The notes below the pieces were generated by a model. That model was given only the letters and a program-made list of their open reading frames with translations, was not told the origin of the DNA and made no database searches. Position numbers and translations under genes: made by a program. DNA of 64,000 nt, taken from the NCBI GenBank assembly GCA_029817715.1, contig JARUPY010000465.1, forward strand, positions 5,822,001-5,886,000. The letters run 5' to 3'. Numbering within the stretch: the stretch's first letter is position 1; every line of letters begins with the position of its first letter. Below are positions 22,848 to 35,134 of the stretch, one piece after another. The DNA comes from Melastoma dodecandrum (Eukaryota > Streptophyta > Magnoliopsida > Myrtales > Melastomataceae).

Positions 22848-25067
22848 TTACAGGTCCAACCAACCTAGGCACTCTTTGAGAGCCCTCTTGTATGCCCTGT
22901 CCTCCTTCTGTCGGGTTTTCAACACCATAGCAGTGTGCTGAATACGCCCTTGACAGCCTCTAAACCTCTTCCAAGTCTTCTCATCCTCGACACCACAGAC
23001 AAGACAGCAAAATTCGCCATCTCTGCTATTGCCTTCATAGTAATTCTTCAGGTTGGCATTCTCCATGAACAACTTCATAAAGAAATCGAAAACTTCAGAT
23101 CCTTTTTCGGCATCCATGTGCTCTTCTTCTTCCTTTGTCTTCTCACAGTTATTGTCCCCAAGTGTAACATTCCCAGCTTGGTTTTCATCACTTACTGCAC
23201 AACAAAGATGTTTGAGTGAAAAATTCTTGGCAAGCTTCCCTCCTCGCTCTCTTCTGCAGACACAACTCTGCTGGCTTTAGCACTTCAGGAGCCGTATCTT
23301 GACGTGCAACTGCCAGAGGATATGATCCAGCATCCTGCAAAATTGAGAATACCATAAATTATAGCACGATGGTTTCTGAACCCGGCCATCCATGGTGAGT
23401 ACAAGTCAATCCGCAAGAAATTAGTCCTCGATCAGAATAATATCTCTTCCAAATCAACATTTTAAACCATTGGAAAATGAAGAACTTAATAAGGAACTCA
23501 GCAATTAACTGTGATCTACTTCTATGATTAATTAATCCTTTACAGAGAATCGAGTATTTCCCACCAGGAAATGTTATTGAATGATAAATCAACTTACCTC
23601 AGTGATTCTTATCTCCACATGGGCTTGACAATACTCAGTTGATTTTTCTGCAGATCCACTGCTCGTGTTATTCCCCGAGTTTATCGCATCATTGAGTACT
23701 CGTTTGTCTTCACTCTGCTGTCATCACAGCAAGTTTTATCCATAGATACATCATCTTTCTCTTTGTGCATCTGCATCGCATCCTCAGCAGCCTTCCCTTC
23801 TGTCAGATTTCGATTGGCATCACCGGTAGAGTCTGCTGCAACCTCAGTGGCCTCCCCAATTGCTGAACCAATGTCGGTATCTAACAAAGCCTTGAACTGC
23901 AAGATGAAGCATGTAACAAGCATCCACATCATAATCCTTTTAGAGAAATTAAGAGGGATATGGTGCATCACAACTTTTCTGGAATATTAAAATTCCTGTT
24001 ATGAATAAAATCATACCATAGCATCCTTTTCTGATATCTAAGATCCTTCAGAAAACATCTCAGATAGAAGGAACAACAGATACATTCTTCTTTTTCAACA
24101 CTAGCATCAGCCAGCAACTTGAAGTAAATGCTGCAAATATTATCCACTGCATGAAGCCAAATATTGCAGAGAACTCGAGCTATGGATGATGCCACAGGTA
24201 AAAAAATGCAACTACAATGAGCAGATATCCATGAGTTTCCAGCAACGGGTAAGGAGAAGCTTCTGCACTTACCGAGCCATGTCTGTTGACTTGATTCTCC
24301 TTGCCAGGACTCTTGCCTGATTCGGCACCATTATCATCATCTACAGCACCAATCTAGAAACACAGAGACCAGTAATCAGCACAGACGAAAGAAGCAAAGT
24401 CATTGCTGTATACACAGTGCGTGATCTCCAACTCAAACCACCACAATGTATTAGTCATGCTCACCGGCACTGATAAGGACTGGCTCAATGGATGTCCATG
24501 ATGGCGTGCTGCAACAGTGTGTGACAACTCTTGAACTTTTTGTCCTTCAAGCAAGCAAAGCACCGAAACTCTCCTAAACTCGTGATGCTTCTCAAAATGC
24601 TCCCTCAACAGCACATTATTCACAAAAACCTCGAGGAAGAATATGTATTCCTTGCATTCCTCCAACGCAGCAACACCCTCGTCCTCATCCATTTTGTCGT
24701 CATCGTCGCTATCCTCGCCATCGGTTAACACTAGGAAGTTTACCGGGGAGTAGGACTTCCCACTGCATTTTACCGGGGAGTTTCGCTAGCCGCTTGTGAG
24801 AGCCGGCATCTGGCTTCGGTGCAGAATGGGCTGTTGGCGCGTGGTGCCATGGAGGCAGAGGACGGACCACTCGGGAGAGTGAGCCTGTTGAGGAGGCGGC
24901 AGGGGCTGGTTATAACCTTGGCGGTGGAGCTGCTTCTTGAAGCGGTTAGAAGGCATGGAGACGGGGAAGGGGTTGGGGTAGGAGAGCAGGGGACAGGGTG
25001 GACCCTGTTGCCAGAGCGAGTGCAGGTAGATCACCTCTTCGCGGAGGCGCTCCTCGTACGGATCCAT
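22848..25067 (-). CDS. Plant protein with MDPYEERLR-EVIYLHSLW start and duplicated Cys module
   Basis: Minus-strand gene, start chosen at MDPYEERLREEVIYLHSLWQ (25067). Later exons hold an acidic linker (EDSDDDDKMDEDEG), a first module LEECKEYIFFLEVFVNNVL, short linker exons (about 24355-24275 and within 23900-23680) and a second module FDFFMKLFMENANLKNYYEG with FCCLVCG, TWKRFRGCQGRIQHT and a terminal CLGWLDL. The second module looks like the usual C-terminal domain of an uncharacterised plant family; its CxxC may bind metal. The first module is a diverged copy lacking the CxxC. The joint between first and second exon (24735-24790) is unclear: two copies of a TTTACCGGGGAGT word surround a frame change. 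Function unknown. Confidence 0.55.
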
Positions 25068-25345
25068 CAAGCTTCGCTGCCGGAATGACGGACTACCACC
25101 AAGGAGACTCCCGCGAAGTTCCGGGTGGCGACGGAGGAGGGAAGAACGAAACGAACAACCCGGTAATTTCCCTCCACCTGGACTCCGAGAGTTTCGTATT
25201 TCTTTATAACATGAAGTCATTGGTTTTCAGCGGTGCTGCATTTTAGTCCTCAATTATTTTTTTACGGCTACCAGTAAACATAATCTCCAGTAATCACAAA
25301 ATCGGTCGTCATCCGACGCGATGCCTTGACGGGGGGGATTCTCCG

Positions 25346-27780
25346 ATGAACCGCCGAAGCCACGTGACAGAGCTCGGCTGCATTTCCTGCGAGGAGCACA
25401 GCGACATCGGAGCAGGAAAGGAAGGGTGGCTCGTCGACAACCCTGACCTCCTGACCGCACTCGACACTCGCTCCCTCGCCAGCGCCACCAAATCCCTGAT
25501 CCTCCTCATCCCTCGGTCCGACCAACCTTATCCCCCTTTACTCAAGATCAGGCCCGAATTGTCCCCGATCGAGGCCAAGCACATCACCGCCGTCGAGTGG
25601 CTTGTCTTTGAAGAAATCCTCGTGATCGGGGTCGGCACCTCCCGGGCTACCTCCTGCTCTATTCCCTCGACGGAGAGTTGATCCATAAGCAGGTCTCTCC
25701 TCGTAGTTTATCGATCATATTGTGGGCGTTTTGGATTTCGCTTTGATAATTTCCTTGTGGTTTGTTAGATAAGTACACACCGCACGGATATTGAGGATTA
25801 GAGTTCGGGGGATGAAGAAGGATCTTGGGCCTAGTGGCTCCGAGGAGGTCTCAATTATGATGCCTGGGGTGATCGCACAATTCGATGGCTCAGAAATTCA
25901 GGTGGTCGGATTGGCTTTTTGAAGCATGAGATTTGATGATTGTTTCACCTGGGTAGATTTTGTTAACCGGCCTCCTCTTGATGACCGATGAATTGGATTG
26001 GAATTTCTATAGAAGCGATCGAGGTGATTCTGTTACCAAATAATCTTTACTGGCTCGATAGTGATTTTTGTGCAGAGCATGCTGCAACGGTGGTTCCAAC
26101 AAGCAAATGATCATTTTTGGGATGAAAATGTTGGAAGGAATTATCTTCACGAAATGGGAAGCTCCTTTGTTAGATTGTCTTACCAGCTGTGGGATGTTAA
26201 CAAGTTCGGTAGTAAGATGGCAATGCCCTCTGCTGCGTATACCCTACTGAGTAGTAAGATGGGTATGTAAATATTGAGGTTGTAGTTTTTGTTAGTTTGA
26301 GATCTCTTCTCTGCCTATTATTGTCGGTTTATCTTTGAACTGCTGTTGTTCTGTTTGAGCATGGGAAGCTCTCTGAAGCTGTTCTGGTACTTGAATTCAG
26401 CTCCTTGACAGTCAAGTCAACTCTATTACTGTGCTGTCACCACTGGGGATGGTGCTGTGATTTCTACCTTCAGGTCAGAATATTCAAGTAATTAATTCCA
26501 ACAAAAGCACGCCTATCTGCTTTTACTATGTTTTTCCTTTCCTGCTTTTTTCTCCAGTTAATATTTTATCTGCTTCTGTCAATATAACTTGTCCAGTTTT
26601 GGAACTTTGACTTATCAGCAGATGTGGTAATATTTATGTTTTGTAGGTAATCCGAAGACATGAATAGATCCATTGTAGGAGCTATTTGTCAAAGGTCGTG
26701 CCTGCCACATTTTCAACCATCTATTCCCTGTCTAAAAGGATATGGAGGAGCAAGCAATCACCAACAGAGAAATCAGAATCAGAAGTCAAACCTCAACCAT
26801 TTGCATGAGGTAAAGCTGCTTAGGTTTCTTGCTACTCGATCGTGAAGAATGCAGTTCTTTCTGGCCTTGATACAATCTCCTAAATGTTCAATGCCGGTTA
26901 TTTTCTTGCTGCGGGAGCTTTCTAAATGGCATTTACCTTTTTTATCCCCGAGAGGATTACTTGATTTGTTTTGCCAGAATCATTTTGAAGTGCTGAGTCA
27001 CTGTTGTCGTCAGAGCCTCTCCTTTGACATGTTTGAAGGATCATCCACGAAAGGGAGAAAAGCTCACATTGTCCCCAAGTGGTACGCTGGCAGCAATTAC
27101 TGACTCACTTGGTCGTATATTGCTCCTAGACACTCAAGCGCTGGTGGATGTGCGTTTATGGAAGGTTAGGTCTCTTCTGGTCACTCATCCTGTTGAGTTT
27201 ACTTCATGGTTTATCACATTCCAGGGGATAGGATTACACAGATGCCCCTTTCTCCTCCAGTCGCTCTAAATCCAGAGTCTTATTCATGACAGGGTTATCG
27301 TGACGCTAGTTGTCTTTTCATGGAGATGCTCGTCAACAGAAATTCCGGGGATTCAAGTCCCTTGAACCTTGAAACGACCAAAAGCGACTACAGCCTGTCT
27401 TTGGCCATTCATGCCCCACGGAAAGGCATTATTGAGGTAAACTCGTGTTTATCAAGCGGTCCGATATGCTTTGATTTAGCAACCATCCGTTTTGAATTCG
27501 AGATCCTTGAATCCGTATCATTTTCCTCCGTCATGGAATACGCTGAAACAATAGCTTCTGGCAGGTTTGGCAGATGAGAACGAGGCCTCGGGTGGTGGCT
27601 ATCTCGTGTGCCAAAGGATGCAAGATTTGCAGCCGAGTTACAGGTTCGGGTCATTGGGATCGTCTCGTTACAATCAATCCACTGGAAATTTACATCATGA
27701 ACGGGGATTCTGGTGAAATTTATGTTCTAAACAGGCATGTCAAACTCCAGGTAGGATATCTAGTTGAAAGGTTGCACTAA
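25346..27780 (+). pseudogene. RAB3GAP2 N-terminal domain gene, decaying
   Basis: Exon-like blocks match, in order, the plant regulatory (non-catalytic) subunit of Rab3GAP. They are ELGCISCEEHSDIGAGKEGW, LLTALDTRSLASATKS and HITAVEWLVFEE; then, in another frame, a G-Y-L-L-L-Y-S-L-D-G block; then MLQRWFQQANDHFWDEN, YYCAVTTGDGAVIS, CLKDHPRKGEKLTLSPSGTL, SLGRILLLDTQAL and NGDSGEIYVLNR. Frame lesions lie near 25639-25645, at 26683-26687 (one T short in a T run), at 27624-27627 (again one T short) and near 27660-27680. The family activates Rab GTPases with its catalytic partner. With four lesions the gene cannot give a full protein as read. It is divergent from the minus-strand gene, about 280 bp apart. 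Confidence 0.8.
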
Positions 27781-29457
27781 ACACGGCAAATCCAAAATTC
27801 CACGTCGAATAGGAAAATGACAGCAACCTGGTATATAATGGGCTACTCTCTCTATAACTAATTAGTTTTAAGTGGAACTCTGTTGGACTTGTATACTGAG
27901 CTTGGTGTTTTGTCCGATTCGATATTACTAACATGATATTAGAGCTCGATTAAGTCCAGTAAAATTAATGATTGCGACCCCTCGCCCATGGGCTTGAGTT
28001 TGAGGTGACAAGCTATTCCCTCTACTGCCAGTTTGTATACTAAACGTGGTATTTCTGAACTTGATATTTGGGCCGATTCAATATTACTATTTGTCAATAT
28101 TCTTTGGTCATTTGCTTGCTTCTTGTGTTTTTCTTTGATCATATGCAACATAAGAACAACCATCAAACTAAATTGGTGATTAAGTATTTTCTTAAAAAGG
28201 ATATTATATCATTTGAGGCGTTGAAGTTGGTGTTTTGGAGATGGATGTGATTGTATTCGTGGGTGCGTATTATCACATCACCCGAACCCCGTCAAAGCAA
28301 TTATTTTCCGGTACAACTTAAATCCTAAATGCAAAATATCACATGTAAACTTTCTATTTTGTTATTAATTTAGTTAATTATATAATTTTATTATAAATTT
28401 TTATTTTTATTTTGATTTTGGTCGATGTTTAATTTCACGCGTAAACGAAACCAACATAATAAATAAATTTTATTTATCGACTAAAAAGGAAAAAAAATTC
28501 AAAATTGATCAAAATAAAAATAAAAATAAAATTTGTGACAAAATTATTAACAAATTAAGTTAACGACAAAACAGAAAATTTACTAATTAAAGCCATAAAC
28601 TTATATTTTGAGAATGTAAATATTTGCATAATGCGAATGTTTTCTTTGGGGAGACGTTTCTTCTAATTCTAATTATTTAGGGTTTACAAGTTCATGCATT
28701 TTGAATACGGCCAGTTGTGGGATCCAAGCCAAACAATAAGTGTCGAGCACAGGGGAAAAAACGCCTTTGGCCGAGGTAAATCGAGCTAAAAGAGATTTTT
28801 TAAAAAAATAAAATAAAGGGAGACCACATGATTAAATATGTTGGGGTGGGATGGAATTAGCAGACAGTGTTAGGGGGGAATTTTTGGGGGATCCCTCTTG
28901 ATTAAGAAAAGGGAGATCCAAAAGGAAAAATCATTAAGATTTGCACAAAAGAGAAGCAAAAACAGCAGGCATTTTTGTCTCTGTGTCTGTGTGTGTACGG
29001 TAAAGTTTTTGTCGTATCCTTCTATTCTTAATTTCTCCGAGGAACTTCACTAAAAAATTACTCCTCTCTTTTTAACTCCACTGTTATCCCCCCCCCTCCC
29101 CTCTCCCGCACACAGTTTGAGTTACATTGCATACAAGATTAGGGTTTGGAGATGGAGTATACTCTCTCCATCTCGACGGCTACTCGCTAATCATTAATCG
29201 CATCAAAACATATGCCCGACAATATGTGAATTTGAAGAAGAAGAAGAGGATGACGATGATTCTGTCCTTAAGAACCGCAAAACATAATAAACAATCGAAA
29301 GAAAGGAGTAATGACTATAAGTTCTTTCCAAAGTTACAGACTTTGAGCTATATCAATATGCGGTAGCAACTAAAATGCATATGCAGTTCATATCATTGGT
29401 GATACCCTTTGAGGGAGTTTGTAACTCGCATGTCTCTATGGTCGAGAAAGGATTTCT
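27781..29457. other. Spacer with AT-rich fold-back; includes LSH 3' side
   Basis: No ORF here has family features. An AT-rich inverted repeat lies at 28344-28582. The right end (about 29100-29457) is probably the 3' UTR of the LSH gene. Confidence 0.55.
28344..28582. repeat. AT-rich fold-back (MITE-like) inverted repeat
   Basis: The left arm (28344-28425) and right arm (28497-28582) pair as reverse complements: ATTTTTATTTTTATTTTGAT and ACTTTCTATTTTGTTATTAA on the left face ATCAAAATAAAAATAAAAAT and TTAACGACAAAACAGAAAAT on the right. A loop of about 70 bp lies between. No transposon family or target duplication is evident. Confidence 0.7.
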
Positions 29458-30063
29458 TTACTTTACTGGGCCGGGGTTGCGATTGGAGGAGCTTCCGCTG
29501 GCTTCTGCATCACGACCAGAGGCGTCGCTGCTGGACGGGTTGAGGTTTGAGTTCCCGCGCTGCTTCCTCTTTTTCTTCCGATAGGGGATCCCTCTGGCCT
29601 TTGCCTGCGATTCCCTAACCTCGCGGAGGTAGACTCGGATTACTCCGCTGGCGAAAGGGTTCGCCTCGGGCATCCCACCGTTCTCCTCGTAAGCAGCCCT
29701 CAGACGTCCAATCAGAGCGTCGAGGCTGCCCCAGGCCTGCCTCAGAGGGCAGGTGCAAGGACCAGGCGGCTCGGGCTGGCCAAAGTAGCCGCAGCCGTGG
29801 AGATGAACCTTGGTCTTTCCAAACTGGTCGAGGTACCGTAGGAACTCGAGCACATGACTCGCCGTGAACTGCGAGATAGCAACCGGCGGGTGCTGGTTCC
29901 TGAGGTACTGCCCGAAGGTGTTCCAGTCCCTCCGCTTCTGTGACTCATACCTACTGAGTGGCACCGGCTGCTGCTGCTGCTGCTGTTGCTGCTGGTGTAG
30001 GTTGGTGCCGCTCTGAGTAGCGGCGATGCCCTTCCCTCTGTCAAAGGACATGTTCGCGATCAT
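29458..30063 (-). CDS. ALOG-domain transcriptional regulator (LSH family)
   Basis: Single exon, 201 aa, intact. A Gln-rich tract (about residues 24-32) precedes the ALOG domain at residues 36-165: [36 protein letters not shown] and [20 protein letters not shown] (inserted zinc-ribbon Cys/His), [20 protein letters not shown], and [16 protein letters not shown] nuclear localisation signal KKKRKQR follows. This is a LIGHT-SENSITIVE SHORT HYPOCOTYLS protein. These are DNA-binding nuclear factors that set organ boundaries and meristem fate. The closest Arabidopsis member by position is probably LSH7 (At1g78815), inferred from gene order. Only seven residues follow the ATG before an internal Met (MIANMSF); the first fits the frame best. 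Confidence 0.95.
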   Translation of the reverse strand: MIANMSFDRGKGIAATQSGTNLHQQQQQQQQQPVPLSRYESQKRRDWNTFGQYLRNQHPPVAISQFTASHVLEFLRYLDQFGKTKVHLHGCGYFGQPEPPGPCTCPLRQAWGSLDALIGRLRAAYEENGGMPEANPFASGVIRVYLREVRESQAKARGIPYRKKKRKQRGNSNLNPSSSDASGRDAEASGSSSNRNPGPVK

Positions 30064-32097
30064 CTCATCGCATCCCAGCGGATGGCGGAATCCGATACAA
30101 GACGAGGGTTTCGGTTCCGAACAAAGAAGGGAGGAAAAATAATTGAGGGATGGAGGGAGGGGAACATAAAATGGGGACAGCGAATTGAAAGTGCTTTACG
30201 ACTTCCCTTTGCCTTTCTTTAAAATTTGTACTCCTCAATTGGGTATGAAATTACGGCTTTCTTAATGAACTGAATGCTGGCGCTGTTCTAAAAGCATTCT
30301 TAAGCATAATAATAATAATTTTTTTCTATGCAGATTATAATTACACCAACAATAATTGGGATGAACAACACTTTTGTGATGACCTATTTGCCCTATATGA
30401 ATACGACCCCCTCGATAGATTCTACTCCGTCATCGGCATCAAAGTCTCCAACACTCACCATCTAAAGAATGGGATTCTGAAGTGATCCACTCGAGACTTC
30501 CTGGTAAAATCTTAGTCGTACTAATTTCGACCATATTATATACGTGTAGTTGCGGCATCGGATCGATATCAAACGTCCTCATTCGCCAACTTGTGCCCAA
30601 TAATTGGGGTCCCGGGAACTCACGGGAAGCTCTCACGGCACCGCCATGGCTGAATTATTCGTTTAAGAAAACCCTAAATGGCGTCTCTAACACTATACGT
30701 TGATGTCATGGACTTTGTTCGGTTCACATCTTCACCTGCGTACGAGTCAAAACAACACTTAAATTCGTGTTTTGATTTGGGAGGGAAAGATAGCGTTGTT
30801 GAGTGCGAGGGAGAGAGCGTGAGTTTGTGTGTGCGCTTGTGTGAGTGTAGCCCCCACAAAATCTCCAAGGGGTATCAAATCTTTGGTGCTTCTTTTTCAC
30901 ATTAATCCGGGAGTAATTAGCAAATTGCGCGTTTGTTGAGAGGCCATCATCACCTAAGCCAATCCAAAATAGGGTCATTGATTGGACAAGAATTATATCA
31001 TATCGTATCGTATCATATGTATGTACCACCACGGCCACCTTATGTTTGTCACGACGCTTGCTCGGTCCGGCTTTCCGCGAGACCCCCTCCCCCTCTCGCT
31101 ATTTACTCCGGCTCACGGAGGTTGCCTTTGGGTTTTCTCCGTGCCATCAGAGCGTCCGCGGTCGACGATGTTAAAGGGCAACCGCGAGAGCGATTGCTTT
31201 AGTAAGTCTCGGTTAAGAAAACCCTAAACTCAGGAACCTTTGGTGGTGTCTCAGACAAAAACCCTAATCCCATCCACACACACACACACGAAAAGAAGAC
31301 GATTACCAAAACCTGTCCTTTCGCCCCATTATTTAATATATAGGTAAAACTCCTCGTCCAAACACTTGGTAAGAATTCGTTGGATGATGAGCCATTGCTC
31401 AGAGAGACTAAAACACTTGAAAATTGTGTTTGTTCATGTTCACAAACAGAGAAGAAGTCATTTCACCACCCCCAATAACAAGTAAGTCCATCTTCTATTC
31501 AAAGAAAGGGAAAAAAACAGAGAATTAGGGGAAGAATTCGATTGGATTCCCTAAAAAGTTGTTCATCTAGGCATTAACATTTAGGAGTGGTTACGGGTTA
31601 CATCAAAAGTCTAACTCCACATACAATGAAAACAGAGAAAACAATAGAAACAATCTCTTGCCTAAATTCAGGTAACTCCACGTTTCTAAAGGTTTTATGT
31701 AAAATGGGATACAATCAATTTCACAAACACAAGCAAAGCGTTATGAAGTGTTTGGTTTGGTTTCCCAACGTTTTCTCGGCGCAGAAAGAGGGAGGGAAAA
31801 GAGAAGGAAGAGAAGTACGGAAATGTGGGTTGTACAAAACGTGTTGTTTATTCTCAACCCGAGGGAGCCCAAGAAAAAGAGAGTTTTGAAGGAAGGAAGG
31901 AAGGTTGGAAGATGGAGATTGGTTGAAAATGAGTTTTTTTTTTTTTTTTTTACTTGGGTGGAACCGAAATTCCCTTCTCTCCTTTCATTGATGGCGGCCA
32001 ACAGGCCAAAAATATACGCAATTCTTACTTAACATTTTATATAAACTGACCTCCGTTCTGCATCTTTCCTCCGCCCACCTGGGGAAGGGACTAGAAG
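30064..32097. other. Spacer between divergent LSH and Ole e 1-like genes
   Basis: The two genes are divergent, so their promoters share these 2 kb. I recognised no coding family. Low-complexity runs include (AAT)n near 30308, (CA)n near 31277 and a T run near 31934-31951. Confidence 0.55.
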
Positions 32098-32719
32098 ATG
32101 GCAGCGATATCCCGCGTCCTCGCCCTCGCGGCAGTCGCTCTTTGCCTCTCCTCCCTCCTCGGATCTGCCAAATGCCACGGCAACAACCTTCATGTCACCG
32201 GAAAGGTCGTCTGCGACCCTTGCCGTGTCAGCTTCGAGACCACCGTCAGCTACCCCTTGGCAGGTGCTCCTTCGACGAGTCCCTTCCTTACCACCCTCGT
32301 CATGTTTGTCTGTACACGATAATGTAAAGCCGATTTCGACGGGAACCCTTTGTGTTTTCGTGATTCTGGGTTCGCTCGTGCGATTGGAATGCTTCAACAG
32401 GACTAGCGGTGCATTCATGTATGCTGCCGAGGCGAAAACCGACGCCAACGGCGTGTACCTGCTGGCAGTTGAAGGAGATCACGAGGAGGAGATATGTGAG
32501 GTTCATGCCGTCAATAGCAGCGACCCCAAGTGTAGCTCTCTTGTCCCGGATGCCATCAAGAACGCCAGGATCTCCCTGACAAAGAACAACGGTGTCACCG
32601 AATCCACTCGCTACGCCAACAACCTCTTCTTCGCGACAGAGAAGAGCCTCGAGAACTGCCCCAAGATCCTCCTCGACATGGGTATCCTGCCCCCTGGCAC
32701 CGACGGCTTCCACTATTAA
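32098..32719 (+). CDS. Pollen Ole e 1 allergen/extensin family secreted protein
   Basis: A signal peptide (residues 1-26, cleavage after SAKC/H region) precedes LHVTGKVVCDPCRVSFETTV, the Ole e 1 domain start with paired Cys. After an intron the domain continues as VRLECFNRTSGAFMYAAEAK, TDANGVYLLAVEGDHEEEIC and KNARISLTKNNGV. Exon 1 ends at 32263 with a clear donor (CAG|GTGCTC). The frame resumes at about 32370, but there is no AG acceptor in that place: the preceding bases read TTCTGG. The family is secreted to the wall or pollen surface; its molecular role is mostly unknown. Exon 2 length and Cys positions are normal, so the gene may be intact with an unusual splice site. Confidence 0.82.
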
Positions 32720-33158
32720 AACATTCATGTGATCTTGAAAGAAGTTCTATCGTTTGGTGAGGCTTGTTCGATCGATTCCAAACAAAGAGAGTTGGGAGGA
32801 TGTTTTGCTCGTGATTTGTTTTGCCTCGAGATAGGCTCGACGAAATTGAGAGGAATCGAACATAAAGAAAAATGTGAGCAAAAAGAAAGTAAAAGAAAAT
32901 AAGCAAAGTCATCAGAGTGTGAACTACCTTGCAGCAGAAGATGCTTTCAAGTTAGGAGGCGAAGCAAAGGGGAAACATATCATACCCCCACTATCATCGC
33001 AAAGAAGATACTCCACATAATTTATCTTAGGATACCCAGGTATTCACCGTCCAACACCGATATTTCATTACGCGTTTTCATTTGGAATCAACAGCAAATA
33101 GGATACATAAACGGGGGGAAGGTCATTTGCCAGGAGCAATGGGTCTCGGTATGCATCA
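32720..33158. other. Convergent 3' ends
   Basis: The 3' UTRs of the Ole e 1-like gene (+) and the E2 gene (-). Nothing else was seen. Confidence 0.6.
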
Positions 33159-35134
33159 TCAAGCACCGCTGGCATACAATCGGGTCCACTCCTTCGCTGC
33201 AGGGATAAAAGGAAACAGCCATCAAGGTGGCATCAGAATTGGGAAATGAAACGTGCGCACAAGCATCATGGTTTGGGTCGGGGTTCACCTGTTTCGACAG
33301 CCTCTGCCTCATTTGTCTTCCAATGCTTGGCGATGTTTTCTGAGAGTGGATCATCAGGGTTCGGAGCACTCAATAGTGCTTGAATACTGTCACCGATGAG
33401 CAATGCATTCATTCCCATCAATATCAAGTCCAACAAATCAAAGTAAACAGTGTTCTTCTCTCATTGTCAGGGACTTTGAGTCAGTGTTATGTATTAAGGT
33501 AATCTACAGAATCTTCACTAGAATGAAATACCTCAAAAGCACTGTTCGAATCTGAAGTGCCGGACTCCACTTGTCCTTTAGTATATCAAGGCAAATCCTG
33601 CCAAGCTGGTCACAGGTAAAGTATCATTAGAGAAACCTCTGAAACATACGACTTTAAAATAAGGGGTTAACAAGTGAGAACACAATTTACCTTGTCAATA
33701 TTGGGGTGATATATTTTGGTGAGAAATCGAACCTGGCACAAAATAATTTCACAAGAGAAGAGAACAAATAGTCAAAAATCTAATAACAAAACATGTTTTC
33801 CCCATATCTTCCTCCAATAAGCGTCTCATCCAACCCAAAAATGCATTCATGATCAGCAGCTCGGCGCTAACTACAAGAATTATTGGAGTAGAGGAAACAA
33901 TGCAACTAAACATCACATGATCAAGCAAGAGCAGAAAGATCATCTGCCCGGCAGACATTGTAGATATTGACAAATCATCTATGAAGATTAACAACAACCA
34001 GCAAACAAGTACCATGCCAACAAACCACATAAGCACAAATGGCATAAACCAGTCATCAGTTTGGATACAAGGTCAAAAACCGGTTCATATCTAGACCAGT
34101 TTGACATGCATTCGGGAGAGATTTTCGGCCGAGAAACGGCAGAAGATTGCAGGGTCAATCAAGCAGCCAACTCATTAAATCAACATCCATACCAACATTG
34201 TAACTTAATATGCCAGACCTCGCGGATGACATTGCAAATAAATTCCCAGCTCCCCAGGCAACCTCAGTACAATTTCATCTTACTAAACATATCTGAGTAA
34301 AATTAGCTACGGAGCCAATATATCAAGAAAACATACCTTGGGAGCAGCCATAGGATACTCCTCAGGCAAAAATAATTCCAACTTGAAAACTCCCCCTAAA
34401 ACAAAACTGAGTCAGTCGGCGACTTAGTGGAATAGGAAGATAAGGCAAAATCCAAATACAAGGCCATTTCGAGCAATGATTAAATCCCAAAATCAAACAG
34501 CGATCTTAAGAAAGAGGGCAGGACAACATGCCGCCAATAGATAAATCCCGTGTTAATTAGTGAAGGAAACCAATTGGAACTCCTATCGGGATTCTCAGCA
34601 CACGACAGTCAAAGCAAAATCAAAGCACCGGGACGTTACACAACTCGAATACCTTCGTAGGGTGACTGGGTAGGACCAAGAATCATGACGTTAAAGTAGC
34701 GCATATTGTCCTCAGAAGGGGAAGCACTGATCCCAGGGGCTGCCCCCCCCAACGGGTTTCAAATTAACAAGGCAAGCGAGAAAGCATTAAGATCCCGCAA
34801 ATTCAACATCGAACAAAAATGGAAAAAGAAAAACCATCCAACAACAAAAAAACACTCGCCGGGTTCGCTGAGGAGGCGCTGAGTTTCCTGCAAAGGATAG
34901 AGAAAACCGGGGAGGGGTCAGCGCCAACGGCAGAACGTTGAATCAAAACACAAGGAAAGGAACGGCACATGATCAAATCGCTCCGAAGAAAACCCGATGG
35001 ACAGTCAAAAGAAAAAAAAACCCTAGAAATAGGGGTAGGGAGGGAAAGGGAAGGAGATGGATCTGAGGGTGATCGAGGGGGGAAATCGGAGGACGAACCT
35101 TTATGATGCGTCGAGGGAGATTACTGTTGGCCAT
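33159..35134 (-). CDS. UBC35: Ubiquitin-conjugating enzyme E2 (UBC13 / UBC35-36 type)
   Basis: Eight exons: 35134-35099, 34887-34860, 34739-34653, 34395-34337, 33732-33691, 33605-33532, 33386-33289, 33196-33159. They give exactly 153 aa, the standard UBC13 length. Visible marks are [70 protein letters not shown] (catalytic Cys in GRICLD with the upstream HPN), and [20 protein letters not shown]. With a UEV partner this E2 builds Lys63-linked ubiquitin chains, used in DNA-damage tolerance, iron signalling and defence. Exon 2 ends in a GC donor (CCCG|GCGAGT), giving a GC-AG intron. The acceptor of that intron follows a run of eight G. UBC35 or UBC36 cannot be separated; UBC35 is chosen from gene order. 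Confidence 0.95.

Noticed and set aside
30678..31238. Several short ORFs in the LSH-Ole e 1 spacer
   Set aside because: No conserved motif, no splice structure, and biased by simple repeats.
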